From assembly GCA_030041195.1 (NCBI GenBank), contig JASHOI010000711.1, positions 1-14,608 on the forward strand: a stretch of DNA of 14,608 bases, given 5' to 3'. This stretch comes from Streptosporangiaceae bacterium. GTDB lineage: Bacteria > Actinomycetota > Actinomycetes > Streptosporangiales > Streptosporangiaceae. Positions 1 through 6,408 of the stretch are shown one piece after another; position 1 is the first letter of the stretch; every line of letters begins with the position of its first letter. The position numbers were made by a program, and so were the translations under genes. The notes under the pieces are model-generated. The model did not search any database and was not told where the DNA came from. It was given only the letters and a program-made list of their open reading frames with translations.

Positions 1-137
1 GGCAGCGACGGGCCCATCGACTCCCACCAGGACAGGAAGTTGGGCTGCCAGGCTTCCAGGGCCCTTTGCAGCCGCCTGTCGTCGCGCAGGTCGACGTTGT
101 TCGGGATCTTCTCGGCGTAGTCGGGGGTGGTCGTCAT
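1..137 (-). CDS. boxB: BoxB, benzoyl-CoA 2,3-epoxidase oxygenase subunit (N-terminus only)
   Basis: Only the first 45 codons lie in the window; the gene runs off the left edge. The ATG is at 137-135, three bases after the boxC stop, so the two genes are co-transcribed and probably translationally coupled. The peptide begins MTTTPDYAEKIPNNVDL and continues with LQRALEAWQPNFLSWW and ESMGP. The IPNNV and W-P-N-(F/Y)-L-x-W-W signatures are those of the BoxB family. BoxB is the di-iron monooxygenase that, with the reductase BoxA, epoxidises benzoyl-CoA at the 2,3 position in the cytoplasm; boxA is not in the window. The order boxC-boxB differs from the boxA-boxB-boxC order usual in proteobacteria. 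The identification rests on the N-terminal signature and the boxC neighbour; no active-site residues are visible. Confidence 0.87.
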   Translation of the reverse strand, partial: MTTTPDYAEKIPNNVDLRDDRRLQRALEAWQPNFLSWWESMGPSL

Positions 138-140
138 CGC

Positions 141-1832
141 TCAGACTCGCTTCCGGTCAAACTGGGCCCGCTGCCCGGTGCCGAACCGGCGCAGCGCGCC
201 GTCCGGCCCGGACGCGTTGGGCCGGTTGAAGATCCAGTTCTGCCAGGCGGTCAGCCGGCCGAAGATCTTTGTCTCCATCGTCTCCGGGCCCGCGAACCGG
301 TAGTTCGCCTCGAGCCCGGACAGCGCGTCAGGGCTGAAGCTGGCGCGTTCCTCCACCGCGATCCGGACCTCGTCGTCCCAGTCGATGTCGTCGGGCGCGA
401 ACGTGACCAGGCCGAGCTCCTCGGCCTGGTCGGCCTGCAGCGGCTGGCCCACCAGGCCAGTTGCGGTCATCAATGCCGCTTCGTCGCCCAGGAACCGCGT
501 CTGCAGCCGGGTCAGCCCGTTGCCCATCGGCAGCGGGCCCAGGTTCATCCCGTCCAGAGTGACCGTCGCAGGCCCGGCGTCCGGGTCGTCGTCCTCAAAG
601 ACCCCGAGCAGCATGTAGCACCGGTCGGCGGCGAGCGCCAGCTCGAGCAGCGATCCGGCGAAGCAGCTGCCGGGCTCGATCAGCGCGATCAGGCTCCGGC
701 TGGTCACGTCCAGGCGCTTCAGCGTGCGCTTGAGATAGTGCACGATCTCGTTGACCAGCCAGTCACCGGAGCTGTCCAGCAGCAGCCGGTCGTAGGCCAG
801 CACCCGGCCCGGGTCCCCGGCGGTCTTCAGCACCCAGGTGCCCAGCTCGGGCTCGTTCGTGCGCAGGTCAAGGATCAGGTCGTCGAGCTCACGGGTTACC
901 GCCAACGGCCAGAACGCGACGCCTGCCGCGGCGATCGCGTCAGCGTCCGGCGGGTCGTGCTCCGGGCCCGCGACGGTGATCGTCGCCGTGCCGGCCTGCC
1001 GGTCCAGCGCCGCGGTCACGTGCTCGTAGCCGATGTGGTCGTCATCGCGCCGCTTGGCCAGCGGGGTCAGCGTGATGCCGGTGGCAGCCTCGGGGCGGGC
1101 AGAACGACCAGCAAACTCTGCCGCGCGCTCCGCGACGGCCTGGTCCCATTGCTGCCGCGGCACCGCCTCGTCCACCAGCCGCCAGGCCGTGGCCCTGGCG
1201 CCGCCGACGCCCTCGGCCCTGGTGGCGAAGTAATCGGCCAGGTCGCGGCGGACCCGGCGCTTGTCGGTCACCCGGGTCAGCCCGCCGGTGCCGGGCAGCA
1301 CGCCCAGCAGCGGCAGTTCCGGCAGCGACACCACCGACGAGCGGTCGTCGATGAGCATGATGTGCTCGCACGCCAGCGCGAGCTCGTAGCCGCCGCCGGA
1401 CGCGGTGCCGTTCAGCGCCGCCAGGTACGTCTGGCCGGAGTTCGCCGACGCGTCCTCGATCCCGTTGCGGGTCTCGTTGGTGAACTTGCAGAAGTTCACC
1501 TTCCACGCGTGCGGCGAGGCCGCGAGCATCCTGATGTTCGCGCCCGCGCAGAAAATCTTGTCCTTCGCGCTGGTCAGCACCACCGTGCGCACCTCGGGGT
1601 GCTCGAACCGGAGCCGCTGCACCGCGTCGTACAGCTCGATGTCCACGCCCAGGTCATACGAGTTGAGCTTCAGCTCGTAGCCGTCCCGCAGCCCCGCGTG
1701 CTCGTCGACGTCCATGGCCAGCGTGGCCACCGGGCCGTCGAAGGCGAGCCGCCAGTGCCGGTAGCTGCCCGGTTCCACCTGGAAGCTGACCCGCCCCGGG
1801 GCGTCCCGTTCAAGGATCTCATCCACAGCCAT
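141..1832 (-). CDS. boxC: BoxC, 2,3-epoxybenzoyl-CoA dihydrolase (ring-opening lyase)
   Basis: This 563-residue protein has the length and architecture of BoxC, a double crotonase-fold enzyme that hydrolytically opens 2,3-epoxy-2,3-dihydrobenzoyl-CoA to 3,4-dehydroadipyl-CoA semialdehyde plus formate. Visible family signatures are SYRHWRLAFDGPVATL (residues 23-38), LKLNSYDLGVDIEL (54-67), the first oxyanion-type loops FCAGANIRML (94-103) and GTASGGGYELALACE (142-156), SLPELPLLGVLPGTGGLTRV (169-188), a second crotonase-like segment GSCFAGSLLELALAADR (388-404), and the typical C-terminus NYRFAGPETMETKIFGRLTA (510-529) with QNWIFNRPN. The ATG at 1832 has no convincing ribosome binding site and lies about 3 bases from the predicted transcription start, so it may be leaderless; a GTG at codon 3 is the only close alternative. 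It is first in the operon with boxB and divergent from the PaaX-family gene. Confidence 0.95.
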   Translation of the reverse strand: MAVDEILERDAPGRVSFQVEPGSYRHWRLAFDGPVATLAMDVDEHAGLRDGYELKLNSYDLGVDIELYDAVQRLRFEHPEVRTVVLTSAKDKIFCAGANIRMLAASPHAWKVNFCKFTNETRNGIEDASANSGQTYLAALNGTASGGGYELALACEHIMLIDDRSSVVSLPELPLLGVLPGTGGLTRVTDKRRVRRDLADYFATRAEGVGGARATAWRLVDEAVPRQQWDQAVAERAAEFAGRSARPEAATGITLTPLAKRRDDDHIGYEHVTAALDRQAGTATITVAGPEHDPPDADAIAAAGVAFWPLAVTRELDDLILDLRTNEPELGTWVLKTAGDPGRVLAYDRLLLDSSGDWLVNEIVHYLKRTLKRLDVTSRSLIALIEPGSCFAGSLLELALAADRCYMLLGVFEDDDPDAGPATVTLDGMNLGPLPMGNGLTRLQTRFLGDEAALMTATGLVGQPLQADQAEELGLVTFAPDDIDWDDEVRIAVEERASFSPDALSGLEANYRFAGPETMETKIFGRLTAWQNWIFNRPNASGPDGALRRFGTGQRAQFDRKRV

Positions 1833-1892
1833 CTCTTACATGTTCTACTTATCCATTGCTAAGAGTCAAGTCACTGTAGAATATTAGTCGTC
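1833..1892. promoter_or_regulatory. Divergent boxC / PaaX-family promoter and probable operator region
   Basis: This 60-bp gap is markedly AT-richer than its surroundings. On the minus strand TTGACT (1869-1864) and TAGAAC (1847-1842) are 16 bases apart and would start transcription a few bases before the boxC ATG. On the plus strand TAGAAT (1877-1882), with a weak TTGCTA (1856-1861) 15 bases upstream, would start transcription about 4 bases before the paaX-like ATG. The two -10 boxes form an imperfect inverted repeat: TTCTAC (1843-1848) and GTAGAA (1876-1881). Neither gene has a Shine-Dalgarno sequence, which fits leaderless mRNAs. The PaaX-family protein is the obvious candidate to bind here, but the site itself is my inference. 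Confidence 0.6.
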
Positions 1893-2753
1893 ATGCCGAC
1901 CGAGCGACCGTCTGCCCTCGTCCGCCGGCACGCCGCGGGCGCGCCGAGCGCTCGTGGGCTGCTGTTCACGCTGCTCGGCGAGTTCGTGCTGCCCGGCGGC
2001 GGTGCCGCGTGGACGTCCGCGGTGATCGCCGCGTTCGCGCGGCTCGGCGTCGCCGAGAAGGCGACCAGGCAGGCGCTGATGCGCACCGCGGCCGACGGCT
2101 GGCTCAGCGCCGAGAAGGCCGGCCGGCTGACCCGGTGGCATCTCACCCCCGCGGGGCGGCGGCTGCTCACCGAGGGCGCCGAGCGCATTTACTCGTTCAC
2201 GTCCGCCGCCGGGGTCTGGGACCGGCGCTGGCTGCTGGTTGCGGCCCGGATCCCGGACGGCGACCGCAGCACCCGGCACGCCGTGCGCACCCGGCTGAGC
2301 TGGGCGGGCCTGGGCTGGCTGGGGCCCGGCCTGTGGATCAGCGCCCATCCGGAGCGTGAGGCCGAGGTGGCGCGGGTGCTCAGCGAGGCGGGCATCGCCG
2401 GCGACGCGCACCTGTTCATCGCCACCCGGTCCGGGCTGGACGGGGCGGTCGGCATGGTGCGCGCCGCGTGGGATCTGGACGCGATCGAACGGCAGTATGA
2501 GCGGTTCATCGCCGAGTTCAGCGGCGCCGAGCCCGATGACGTGCTGGCCAGGCAGGTCGAGCTGGTGCACGCCTGGCGCCGGTTCCCGGCCATCGACCCG
2601 GCGCTGCCCCGTGAGCTGCTGCCGGCCCGCTGGCGCGGGCTGGAGGCCGCCCGGCTGTTCGCGGACCTGCGCGAGCGCTGGTCCGCGGCCGCGCAGGCCG
2701 AGTGGAAGCGGCTGAACGACCAGCCGTCAGGACCGGCGCCCGCCGCCCCCTAG
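1893..2753 (+). CDS. PaaX-family transcriptional regulator
   Basis: A 286-residue protein with PaaX-family architecture and length. An N-terminal winged helix-turn-helix spans roughly residues 20-95 (ARGLLFTLLGEFVLPGG, then VAEKATRQALMRTAADGWL and RWHLTPAGRRLL). A central segment follows (WDRRWLLVAARIPD, 109-122; GLGWLGPGLWISAHP, 139-153), then a C-terminal domain containing AAWDLDAIERQYERFIAEF (191-209) and an AWRRFPAIDPALPRELLP stretch near 227-244. PaaX proteins repress phenylacetate catabolism and are released by an aryl-CoA thioester. Because this gene is divergent from boxC, I infer that it controls the box operon in response to benzoyl-CoA or a related thioester. The ATG at 1893 lacks a ribosome binding site and lies just after a -10 box, consistent with leaderless translation. 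The gene ends at TAG 2751-2753, followed by a hairpin with a T-run. Confidence 0.88.
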   Translation: MPTERPSALVRRHAAGAPSARGLLFTLLGEFVLPGGGAAWTSAVIAAFARLGVAEKATRQALMRTAADGWLSAEKAGRLTRWHLTPAGRRLLTEGAERIYSFTSAAGVWDRRWLLVAARIPDGDRSTRHAVRTRLSWAGLGWLGPGLWISAHPEREAEVARVLSEAGIAGDAHLFIATRSGLDGAVGMVRAAWDLDAIERQYERFIAEFSGAEPDDVLARQVELVHAWRRFPAIDPALPRELLPARWRGLEAARLFADLRERWSAAAQAEWKRLNDQPSGPAPAAP

Positions 2754-2766
2754 TGCGCCGGCCGCC

Positions 2767-2791
2767 CGGGCGCGGCAACCCGCTCGTTTTT
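2767..2791 (+). terminator. Probable intrinsic terminator of the PaaX-family gene
   Basis: CGGGCG (2767-2772) can pair with CGCTCG (2781-2786), six pairs with one G-U, across an 8-base loop, followed directly by TTTTT (2787-2791). It begins 13 bases after the stop codon. The stem is short, so strength is uncertain, but the T-run is conspicuous in this GC-rich DNA. Confidence 0.5.
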
Positions 2792-2799
2792 GGTGTGGT

Positions 2800-2837
2800 G
2801 GGGCCCACGCTGTTGCTGGAGGAACAGCGGGGGACCC
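2800..2837. terminator. Hairpin between convergent genes, possible bidirectional terminator
   Basis: GGGGCCCACGCTGTT (2800-2814) and AACAGCGGGGGACCC (2823-2837) are complementary at 13 of 15 positions, with the inner 7 pairs perfect and an 8-base loop. It sits between the convergent ends of the PaaX-family gene (2753) and the hxlR-family gene (2858). No T-run follows on either side, so it would act as a U-less terminator or an mRNA 3' end stabiliser. Structure is seen; function is inferred. Confidence 0.5.
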
Positions 2838-2857
2838 ATGACCCCGAACGGGCGCGG

Positions 2858-3340
2858 TCAGGCGATCATGCGCGCGCCGGGGCCGGGAACCGGGGTGATC
2901 TCCCGCGCCGATTCCACGAGATGCCCTTCGTCGCAGCGCAACTCGAGGTGCACCGGTGCTCCGCAGTCGCGGTGCCGTAGCTCGACCATCGGCCCTTCCG
3001 GGGACACCGCGTGCTTGTTCCCCCATTCGAGCAAGGCCACGATCAGGGGAAACAGCTCCAGGCCCTTCTCGGTCAGCCGGTACTCGCTGCGCGAGCGCTG
3101 GCCGGGTTCCCGGTACGGCACCTTGCGCAGCAGTCCCTCCGCCACCAGGCGGGCCAGCCGGTCGCTGAGCACCTGCCGCGGCGCGCGGGTGCGGCGGCGC
3201 ATGTCATCGAACCGGCGAACGCCGTTGAACGCCTCCCTGAGCACGAGGAACGTCCACTTCTCGCCCACGATCGCCAGGGCGGCGCCGATTGTGCAGTTGT
3301 CGGTGTCGTAGTCAAGCACCCAGGGACGGCTCATCATCAC
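2858..3340 (-). CDS. HxlR-family winged-helix transcriptional regulator
   Basis: A small regulator of up to 160 residues. It shows the HxlR pattern: an N-terminal cysteine (C16) followed by TIGAALAIVGEKWTFLVLRE (17-36), then FNGVRRFDDMRRRT (38-51), LSDRLARLVAEGLL (58-71) and the wing SRSEYRLTEKGLELFPLI (83-100). The C-terminus adds RHRDCGAPVHLELRCDEGH (122-140), a Cys/His-rich tail seen in a subset of HxlR proteins and possibly redox- or metal-responsive. Three in-frame starts exist: GTG 3340, ATG 3337 and ATG 3334. The predicted transcription start is near 3334, so the ATG at 3334 (MSRPW) may be the true leaderless start. It is divergent from the GNAT/thioesterase pair across a perfect palindrome, so it probably autoregulates and controls that pair. 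The inducer is unknown. Confidence 0.88.
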   Translation of the reverse strand: MMMSRPWVLDYDTDNCTIGAALAIVGEKWTFLVLREAFNGVRRFDDMRRRTRAPRQVLSDRLARLVAEGLLRKVPYREPGQRSRSEYRLTEKGLELFPLIVALLEWGNKHAVSPEGPMVELRHRDCGAPVHLELRCDEGHLVESAREITPVPGPGARMIA

Positions 3341-3383
3341 ATGCTAAGTCTGGTTGACAGACTTAGCAATCGCGGTGCAAGCT
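3341..3383. promoter_or_regulatory. Perfect palindromic operator with embedded divergent promoters (hxlR-type / GNAT)
   Basis: GCTAAGTCTG (3343-3352), a 5-base spacer GTTGA (3353-3357) and CAGACTTAGC (3358-3367) form a perfect inverted repeat with 10-bp arms. On the minus strand, TTGCTA (3369-3364) and TAGCAT (3346-3341) are exactly 17 bases apart: the two ends of the palindrome are the -35 and -10 boxes of the hxlR-type gene. On the plus strand, TTGACA (3354-3359) is a consensus -35 over the palindrome centre and right arm, with a weaker CAAGCT (3378-3383) 18 bases further as the -10, placing the start of transcription near GTG 3390. A dimer bound to the palindrome would block both promoters. 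Binding by the adjacent HxlR protein is inferred. Confidence 0.8.
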
Positions 3384-3389
3384 GGGTCT

Positions 3390-3965
3390 GTGACTCGAAC
3401 TCAGTTGGAAGAGCTGGACCGGCCGGTGACCGCGCGCCCCGGCGGCGCCGTCGGCTACCGCGGCGCGTCCGCAGCGGACTGCGCGGCGATCGCGTCATTC
3501 ATCACCGGGCTCTCGGCCCGCAGCCGGTTTCTGCGGTTCTTCAGCCCCGTGTCGCCGCCGAGCTCGGCGGTGCTGCGCGGGCTGTGCGGCGGCGGCCGCA
3601 CCACCGACGCGCTCGTCGCCACGGATGGCCGCGTGATCGTGGGTCACGCGATGGCCGCGGACAGCCTCAGTCCCGAGGGCTGCCTGGTCAGCGACATCGG
3701 CGTGGTGGTGGCCGATCGCTGGCAGCACCGGGGCATCGGCTCGCAGATGCTGGACCGGCTGGTCGCGCGGGCGACGGCGCGGGGCGTGACGGTGCTGGTC
3801 ATGGACGTGCTGCCGGAGAACAAGCAGATGCTGGCGATGATCTCCCGCCGGTGGCCCGGTGCGGGTTACCGGTTTGGCGGGGACTCGGTGAACGTGCGGG
3901 TGTACCTGCCGGGGCCGGCCGGAGCGAGAGGAGCCTGCGGTGGCGCAACCGTCATGGCCGCGTGA
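3390..3965 (+). CDS. GNAT-family N-acetyltransferase
   Basis: A 191-residue single-domain GNAT protein starting at GTG 3390 (MTRTQLEELDRP). I chose this start because it coincides with the transcription start expected from the TTGACA/CAAGCT promoter; starts further upstream would lie inside the palindrome. The acetyl-CoA pyrophosphate loop is visible as VVADRWQHRGIGSQMLDRLV (107-126, with the Q-x-x-G-x-G core at 112-117). GYRGASAADCAAIASFITGL (22-41) followed by SARSRFLRFFSP (42-53) resembles the N-terminal part of the GNAT domain of protein lysine acetyltransferases of the Pat type, which act on acyl-CoA synthetases. That resemblance is suggestive only, and the substrate is unknown. Its last 26 bases overlap the thioesterase gene. 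The last 20 or so residues look unstructured. Confidence 0.85.
   Translation: MTRTQLEELDRPVTARPGGAVGYRGASAADCAAIASFITGLSARSRFLRFFSPVSPPSSAVLRGLCGGGRTTDALVATDGRVIVGHAMAADSLSPEGCLVSDIGVVVADRWQHRGIGSQMLDRLVARATARGVTVLVMDVLPENKQMLAMISRRWPGAGYRFGGDSVNVRVYLPGPAGARGACGGATVMAA
3927..3933 (+). promoter_or_regulatory. Ribosome binding site for the thioesterase gene
   Basis: AGAGGAG lies 6 bases before GTG 3940, inside the end of the GNAT gene. It supports GTG 3940 rather than ATG 3982 as the thioesterase start, and shows the second gene has its own Shine-Dalgarno although the first appears leaderless. Confidence 0.65.
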
Positions 3966-4527
3966 CGCCGGGCCCGGTGCCATGCCGCAGCAGGCAGACG
4001 GAACACCGAACGGCGCCCTGCCGGGGGAACCCCAGCCCGATCCGTCGCGGCAGCGCAGCTACTCGTGGCAAGATCCAGCCCGGTCGGCGGCTGCCGCGCG
4101 GACCATGGCGGGCATCGACTTCTTCCGGGCGCTCGCCGGCGGCACGTTCCCGGTCCCGCCGATCGCTGCCACGCTCGGCTTCACGCTGGTTCTCGCGGAC
4201 CCGGGGCGGGTGATCTTCGAGTTCACGCCGGCCGAGTTCCATTACAACCCGATCGGCTCGGTGCACGGCGGCGTGTACGCCACCATGTGCGATTCGGCGT
4301 GCGGCTGCGCGGTGCACAGCATGCTGCCCGCCGGGGCTTACTACACGTCGCAGGACCTGACGGTCAAGTTCCTGCGCGCGGTCACCGTGTCCTCCGGCCC
4401 GCTGCGGTGCGAGGGCACCGTCATCCATCTCGGGTCCCGCACCGCGCTGGCCGAGGCCCGGCTCAGCGATGCCGAGGGCAAGCTGTACGCCCACGCGACC
4501 AGCAGCTGCCTGATCTTCCGGCCGTGA
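3940..4527 (+). CDS. PaaI-type hotdog-fold acyl-CoA thioesterase
   Basis: A 195-residue protein whose residues from about 55 on form one hotdog domain: AGIDFFRALAGGTFPVPPIA (57-76), the catalytic region HYNPIGSVHGGVYATMCDSA (101-120, with N103, HGG 109-111 and D118), YYTSQDLTVKFLRAV (134-148) and a final strand near KLYAHATSSCLIF. The family hydrolyses aryl- or acyl-CoA thioesters, often rescuing CoA from dead-end intermediates. The first 40 residues are Pro/Gly/Gln-rich and probably disordered; the YSWQDP motif at 41-46 belongs to the family, so the start must lie upstream of it. GTG 3940 is chosen because of its ribosome binding site; ATG 3982 is possible. It overlaps the GNAT gene by 26 bp and converges on the acyl-CoA synthetase 18 bp away. 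The substrate is not determinable; benzoyl- or fatty acyl-CoA are plausible. Confidence 0.85.
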   Translation: MAQPSWPRDAGPGAMPQQADGTPNGALPGEPQPDPSRQRSYSWQDPARSAAAARTMAGIDFFRALAGGTFPVPPIAATLGFTLVLADPGRVIFEFTPAEFHYNPIGSVHGGVYATMCDSACGCAVHSMLPAGAYYTSQDLTVKFLRAVTVSSGPLRCEGTVIHLGSRTALAEARLSDAEGKLYAHATSSCLIFRP

Positions 4528-4545
4528 CGGCGGTGGCAGCCTGGT

Positions 4546-6408
4546 TCAGCCGTCGTACAGGGCGTCGATCGCGTCGGCGTACTTGGCGTGCACCACCCGG
4601 CGCTTCAGCTTCAGCGTCGGCGTCAGCTCCTCGCTTTCCGCGGTCCACTCCACCGGCAGCAGGCGCCACTTCTTGACCTGCTGCACCCGGGCCAGGTGCT
4701 GGTTCGCGTCGGCCACCGCCTCGCCCACCGCCTCGATCACCGCTGGCTCCTCGGCAAGCTCGGCGAGCGAGGACGCCTCGATGCCATGAGCCCTGGCCCA
4801 CGCGGGCGCCACGTCGCCGTCCAGCGTCAGCAGCGCCACCACGTACGGCCGTGCGTCCCCGAAGCTGAGCGCCTGGCCGATCAGCGGATGGGCAACCAGC
4901 AGGTTCTCGATCGCGGCCGGAGAGATGTTCTCCCCGCCCGAGGTGATGATCAGCTCCTTCTTGCGGTCCACGACCGACAGGAACCCGTCCGGGTCAAGCG
5001 ACCCGATGTCGCCGGTGTGCAGCCAGCCGTCGGCGTCGATCAGCTCGGCCGTCCGCTCGGGCAGGTTCAGGTACCCGGGGGTGTTCAGCGGCCCCCGGGT
5101 CAGGATCTCGCCGTCGTCGGCGATCCATACCTCGACCCCGGGCACCGGCCGCCCCACCGTCCCCAGCCGGAACGCGTCCGGGGTGTTGGTCGTGAACGCA
5201 CCGGTGGTTTCGGTCATGCCGTAGACATCGAGGATCTTCATGCCGAGCCCGGCGAAGAACTCGGCCACGTCCGGCGGGAGCGGGGCGGCCGCGCTGACCG
5301 CCATCGTCGCCTCGCCGAGGCCGAGCAGGGACCGGATCGGCCGCAGCACGCTCTCGTCGGCCCGGCCGAACTCCTCGGCCAGGTCGTCGGGGGTGGTGTT
5401 GCCGAACTCGCAGCTCTTCACGTATTTGCGGCCGGCCGCCATCGCGTCGTCGACCGCGGCGCGCCTCGCCGGATCCTGCTCGGCGGCCAGCAGCGCCTGG
5501 ATGCCCGCCTGGATCTTCTCCCAGACCCTCGGCACGCCGAAGAATGCGGTCGGCTTCACCGCGCCCAGCGTCGCGAGCAGGTCGGTGGTTGCGTTATGGC
5601 AGAAATAGACGTGCCAGGCGTCGAGTATGGGCAGGTAGATGGTGAACATCCGCTCGGCGATGTGCGCCAGTGGCAGGTACGACACCCAGCGGGTGCGCGG
5701 CTGGATGAAGCCGGTGACGTCGCCGGTCGCCACCTCGTAGAGCACGCTGCGGTGGGTGATGATGACACCCTTCGGGTTCCCTGTGGTGCCCGAGGTGTAG
5801 AGCACGGTCGCTGGGTCGTCAGGATCGATTCCCGCCACCCGTTCGGCGACCGCTTCGGGCGCTGCGGCGAGCCGGTCCCGGCCACGCGCCAGGAGGGCCG
5901 CCCAGGTCAGATACTGATCGCCGGCCGGGCACGCGGCCGGGTCCCTGACGATCACCTTCTGCAGGCCCGGCAGGTCGCCCAGCACCGGCTGCCAGCGGGC
6001 CAGTTCGGCCGCTCCATCGAGCACCGCGATCCTGGCCTCGCAGTCGGCCGCCACGTAGCGGACCTGGTCGGCGGCCAGCGTGGCGTAGAAGGTGACCGGC
6101 ACTCCCCCGGCGTGCATCACCCCGAGGTCGGCCAGAACGTGCTCGACCCGGTTCGGCAGCATCAGCGCCACCCGCTCCCCGGCCTGCAGCCCGAGGTCGA
6201 TCAGCCCGGCGGCCAGTTCGAGTGCCTGCTGCCGGGTCTGCGCCCAGGTGATCGTCTGCCATTCCCCGCCGTCGTCGCGGTCGGAGTACGCGGCCTCGCC
6301 GCCCCAGCGTTCCACCGTGGCCGCCAGCCGGCCGGCCACGGTCGCGCCCGCGTCGCCCCACGCCACCTGCTCTATCTCCGCCCGCTGGCGCATGATCTCT
6401 GCCGTCAC
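4546..6408 (-). CDS. Long-chain-type acyl-CoA synthetase (AMP-forming, FadD15-like)
   Basis: A 620-residue ANL-superfamily ligase that activates a carboxylic acid to its CoA thioester through an acyl-adenylate. Motifs in order: phosphate loop YTSGTTGNPKGV (204-215), YLPLAHIAERM (244-254), YGMTETTG (396-403), GWLHTGDIG (461-469), DRKKELIITSGGENISPAAI (481-500), and the C-terminal LTPTLKLKRR (595-604) containing the catalytic lysine, most likely K600. The roughly 600-residue length and the extended C-terminal domain match bacterial long-chain acyl-CoA synthetases of the FadD15 group rather than benzoate-CoA ligases, which are shorter (about 520-530). The start is GTG 6408, with AGGAGG at 6420-6415 exactly 6 bases upstream. 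It converges with the thioesterase and is divergent from the GT87 genes. Chain-length specificity cannot be read from sequence. Confidence 0.9.
   Translation of the reverse strand: MTAEIMRQRAEIEQVAWGDAGATVAGRLAATVERWGGEAAYSDRDDGGEWQTITWAQTRQQALELAAGLIDLGLQAGERVALMLPNRVEHVLADLGVMHAGGVPVTFYATLAADQVRYVAADCEARIAVLDGAAELARWQPVLGDLPGLQKVIVRDPAACPAGDQYLTWAALLARGRDRLAAAPEAVAERVAGIDPDDPATVLYTSGTTGNPKGVIITHRSVLYEVATGDVTGFIQPRTRWVSYLPLAHIAERMFTIYLPILDAWHVYFCHNATTDLLATLGAVKPTAFFGVPRVWEKIQAGIQALLAAEQDPARRAAVDDAMAAGRKYVKSCEFGNTTPDDLAEEFGRADESVLRPIRSLLGLGEATMAVSAAAPLPPDVAEFFAGLGMKILDVYGMTETTGAFTTNTPDAFRLGTVGRPVPGVEVWIADDGEILTRGPLNTPGYLNLPERTAELIDADGWLHTGDIGSLDPDGFLSVVDRKKELIITSGGENISPAAIENLLVAHPLIGQALSFGDARPYVVALLTLDGDVAPAWARAHGIEASSLAELAEEPAVIEAVGEAVADANQHLARVQQVKKWRLLPVEWTAESEELTPTLKLKRRVVHAKYADAIDALYDG

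Noticed and set aside
66..1862. 598-codon open frame opposite boxC on the plus strand
   Set aside because: It is Arg/Val/Pro/Gln-rich low-complexity sequence with no family motif, and lies exactly antisense to well-recognised BoxC.
4546..6408. Benzoate-CoA ligase for the box pathway
   Set aside because: The length (620 residues) and C-terminal motif fit long-chain acyl-CoA synthetases; benzoate-CoA ligases are shorter. A role with aromatic acids cannot be excluded but is not supported.
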